This document shows positions 5,209 to 5,901 of a stretch of 5,901 bases of DNA, piece by piece. The notes under the pieces are model-generated. The model was given only the letters and a program-made list of their open reading frames with translations. It ran no database searches and was not told where the DNA came from. This DNA is from Chloroflexota bacterium (GTDB lineage Bacteria; Chloroflexota; Dormibacteria; Dormibacterales; Dormibacteraceae): positions 17,648 through 23,548 of the forward strand of contig VBJR01000083.1 in the NCBI GenBank assembly GCA_005880175.1, read 5' to 3'. The translations under genes and the position numbers were made by a program. Numbering within the stretch: the stretch's first letter is position 1; every line of letters begins with the position of its first letter.

Positions 5209-5428
5209 GATCACGGAGCTTCCCAGGTGAACGCGAGAACCGAAGCAGTGAGGCAAGTCAGAGGGGCCGGCGTGGTCGCAAGGCTCGGCTCCGCCGGGCG
5301 TGCGAGTCCGTCATCCCGAGATCGCCGGACGTCGTCCTCAGACGCGGAGCGATGCGCCGTAGGCGCCCCCAACGCCACGGACGGACGGGGGGTTCTGGAA
5401 GGGGGGGCCTGCCCCCGCTTGCTCTAGG
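5209..5428. other. Non-coding, structured grpE-dnaJ gap with repeat-like character
   Basis: This 220-bp stretch has no credible gene. It holds a stem with internal loop (TCGCA 5276-5280 with TGCGA 5301-5305, enclosing CGGC/GCCG); a short hairpin GGAC/GTCC (5327-5337); GCGCC/GGCGC with loop GTA (5354-5366); three tandem ACGG units (5377-5388); G-runs of 6 (5387-5392) and 7 (5401-5407); and a GGGGG/CCCCC stem with a CCTG loop (5403-5416). The phrase CGTCATCCCGAGA (5309-5321) resembles dispersed intergenic repeats seen in several bacterial phyla, but I cannot check copy number. A remnant repeat or an RNA leader of dnaJ are both possible; dnaK, often located between grpE and dnaJ, is absent. Confidence 0.5.
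5403..5416 (+). other. GGGGG-CCTG-CCCCC hairpin before dnaJ
   Basis: Five G-C pairs close a four-base loop 12 nt before the dnaJ start. No uridine run follows, so an intrinsic terminator is unlikely. It could slow ribosomes or polymerase, or protect the dnaJ message, but this is inference. Confidence 0.3.
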
Positions 5429-5901
5429 GTGGCAATAAAGCGCGATTACTACGAAGTCCTCGGCGTCAGCCGCGATGTCTCCGCGGACGAGCTGAAGAGC
5501 GCGTACCGCAGGCTCGCCATGCAGTTCCACCCGGACCGGAACCCGGACGATCCGCAGGCGGCCGAGCGGTTCAAGGAGTGCAGCGAGGCGTACCAGGTGC
5601 TCTCGGACCCCGAGAAGCGGCGCAGCTACGACATGTTCGGGCACGCCGGAGTGGGCCAGGGGGCGGCGGGCGGGTACTCCGGCTTCGAGGGCTTCGGCTT
5701 CGGCGACATCTTCGACACGTTCTTCGGCGGCGGGCTCGGCACCCGCGGCCGGCGGGCGGCCCGCGGCGACGACCTCCGGTACGACCTGACGATCACGTTC
5801 GAGGAGGCCTTCACCGGCGTCGAGCGGGAGATCGACGTGGCCCGCCTGGTCACGTGCGAGCTGTGCAGCGGCAGCGGCGCCCAGCCGGGGACCGGCACGG
5901 A
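5429..5901 (+). CDS. dnaJ: Chaperone protein DnaJ, 3' end cut by window edge
   Basis: Partial, 157 residues visible. DnaJ (Hsp40) delivers unfolded proteins to DnaK and stimulates its ATPase. The J domain (residues 4-70) begins [20 protein letters not shown], has the catalytic HPD at 34-36 (FHPDRNPDD) and ends [21 protein letters not shown] Gly/Phe-rich linker follows (about 71-103, with [18 protein letters not shown]). The C-terminal substrate-binding domain then starts at [19 protein letters not shown], and the first zinc-finger repeat CELCSGSG (Cys143, Cys146) is just visible. This is true DnaJ rather than zinc-less CbpA. GTG at 5429 is the start that puts KRDYYEVLG at the usual place; no separate ribosome site is visible because AGG abuts the start codon. 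Its distance from grpE (220 bp) raises the question of an own promoter. Confidence 0.96.
   Translation, partial: MAIKRDYYEVLGVSRDVSADELKSAYRRLAMQFHPDRNPDDPQAAERFKECSEAYQVLSDPEKRRSYDMFGHAGVGQGAAGGYSGFEGFGFGDIFDTFFGGGLGTRGRRAARGDDLRYDLTITFEEAFTGVEREIDVARLVTCELCSGSGAQPGTGT

Noticed and set aside
4513..5256. Antisense frame opposite grpE
   Set aside because: Compositional shadow; the plus strand encodes unmistakable GrpE.
5227..5427. 66-codon frame in the grpE-dnaJ gap
   Set aside because: No ribosome site, mixed Arg/Ser/Gly composition, no plausible fold; the DNA looks repeat-like and structured rather than coding.
5403..5427. Intrinsic terminator between grpE and dnaJ
   Set aside because: The stem is only 5 bp and no T-run follows.
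5258..5644. Minus-strand frame covering the gap and the start of dnaJ
   Set aside because: Half of it is the antisense of the J domain and the rest is the repeat-like gap; no independent evidence of a gene.
1..5901. CRISPR array, tRNA, rRNA, insertion sequence or defence/antiphage cluster
   Set aside because: No regularly spaced repeats, no rRNA- or tRNA-like stretch, and no transposase or effector domain was seen on either strand; the only accessory-type gene is the partial antitoxin.

Overview
The window is a very GC-rich (roughly 70% or more), gene-dense bacterial chromosome segment with near-saturated G/C at third codon positions. It holds ordinary housekeeping genes, with a few local features that stand out. 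A CIRCE operator directly before hrcA, the gene order hemW-hrcA-grpE-dnaJ, frequent GTG starts and 4-nt gene overlaps suggest a high-GC Gram-positive. A deep-branching actinobacterial lineage such as Thermoleophilia is my guess; Chloroflexota or another high-GC phylum is not excluded.

Layout. At the left edge, on the minus strand, is the 5' part of a Phd/YefM-type antitoxin gene (1-281). An 81-bp divergent intergenic region follows, with three GGAC-type direct repeats and a perfect 9-N9-9 inverted repeat. The rest reads rightward. An mtaB-like tRNA methylthiotransferase starts at 363 and is interrupted by a frameshift with an apparent internal deletion near 1230-1250. It is followed by a YbaK/EbsC-type tRNA-editing deacylase (1435-1893), a small zinc-ribbon/coiled-coil protein of unknown function (1890-2216) and the heme chaperone hemW (2213-3340). 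These genes are chained by 4-nt stop/start overlaps, so they are probably one co-translated unit. hemW appears to use a rare CTG start behind a strong AGGAG site.

A new transcription unit begins at 3341-3404 with a candidate -10 box and a perfect CIRCE operator, followed by hrcA (3405-4421), grpE (4528-5208) and the 5' part of dnaJ (5429-5901, running off the right edge). HrcA is the repressor that binds CIRCE, so the unit should be autoregulated and induced by heat or misfolded protein. GrpE and DnaJ are the co-chaperones of DnaK, whose gene is not in the window. The 220-bp grpE-dnaJ gap is non-coding, G-run rich and full of short hairpins.

I found no convincing new biological system. The best second looks are the sharp codon-usage patch in mtaB (about 1014-1229) that ends at the frameshift, which points to recombination or an assembly chimera; the CTG start of hemW; the CIRCE-geometry inverted repeat of unrelated sequence before mtaB; and the structured grpE-dnaJ gap.
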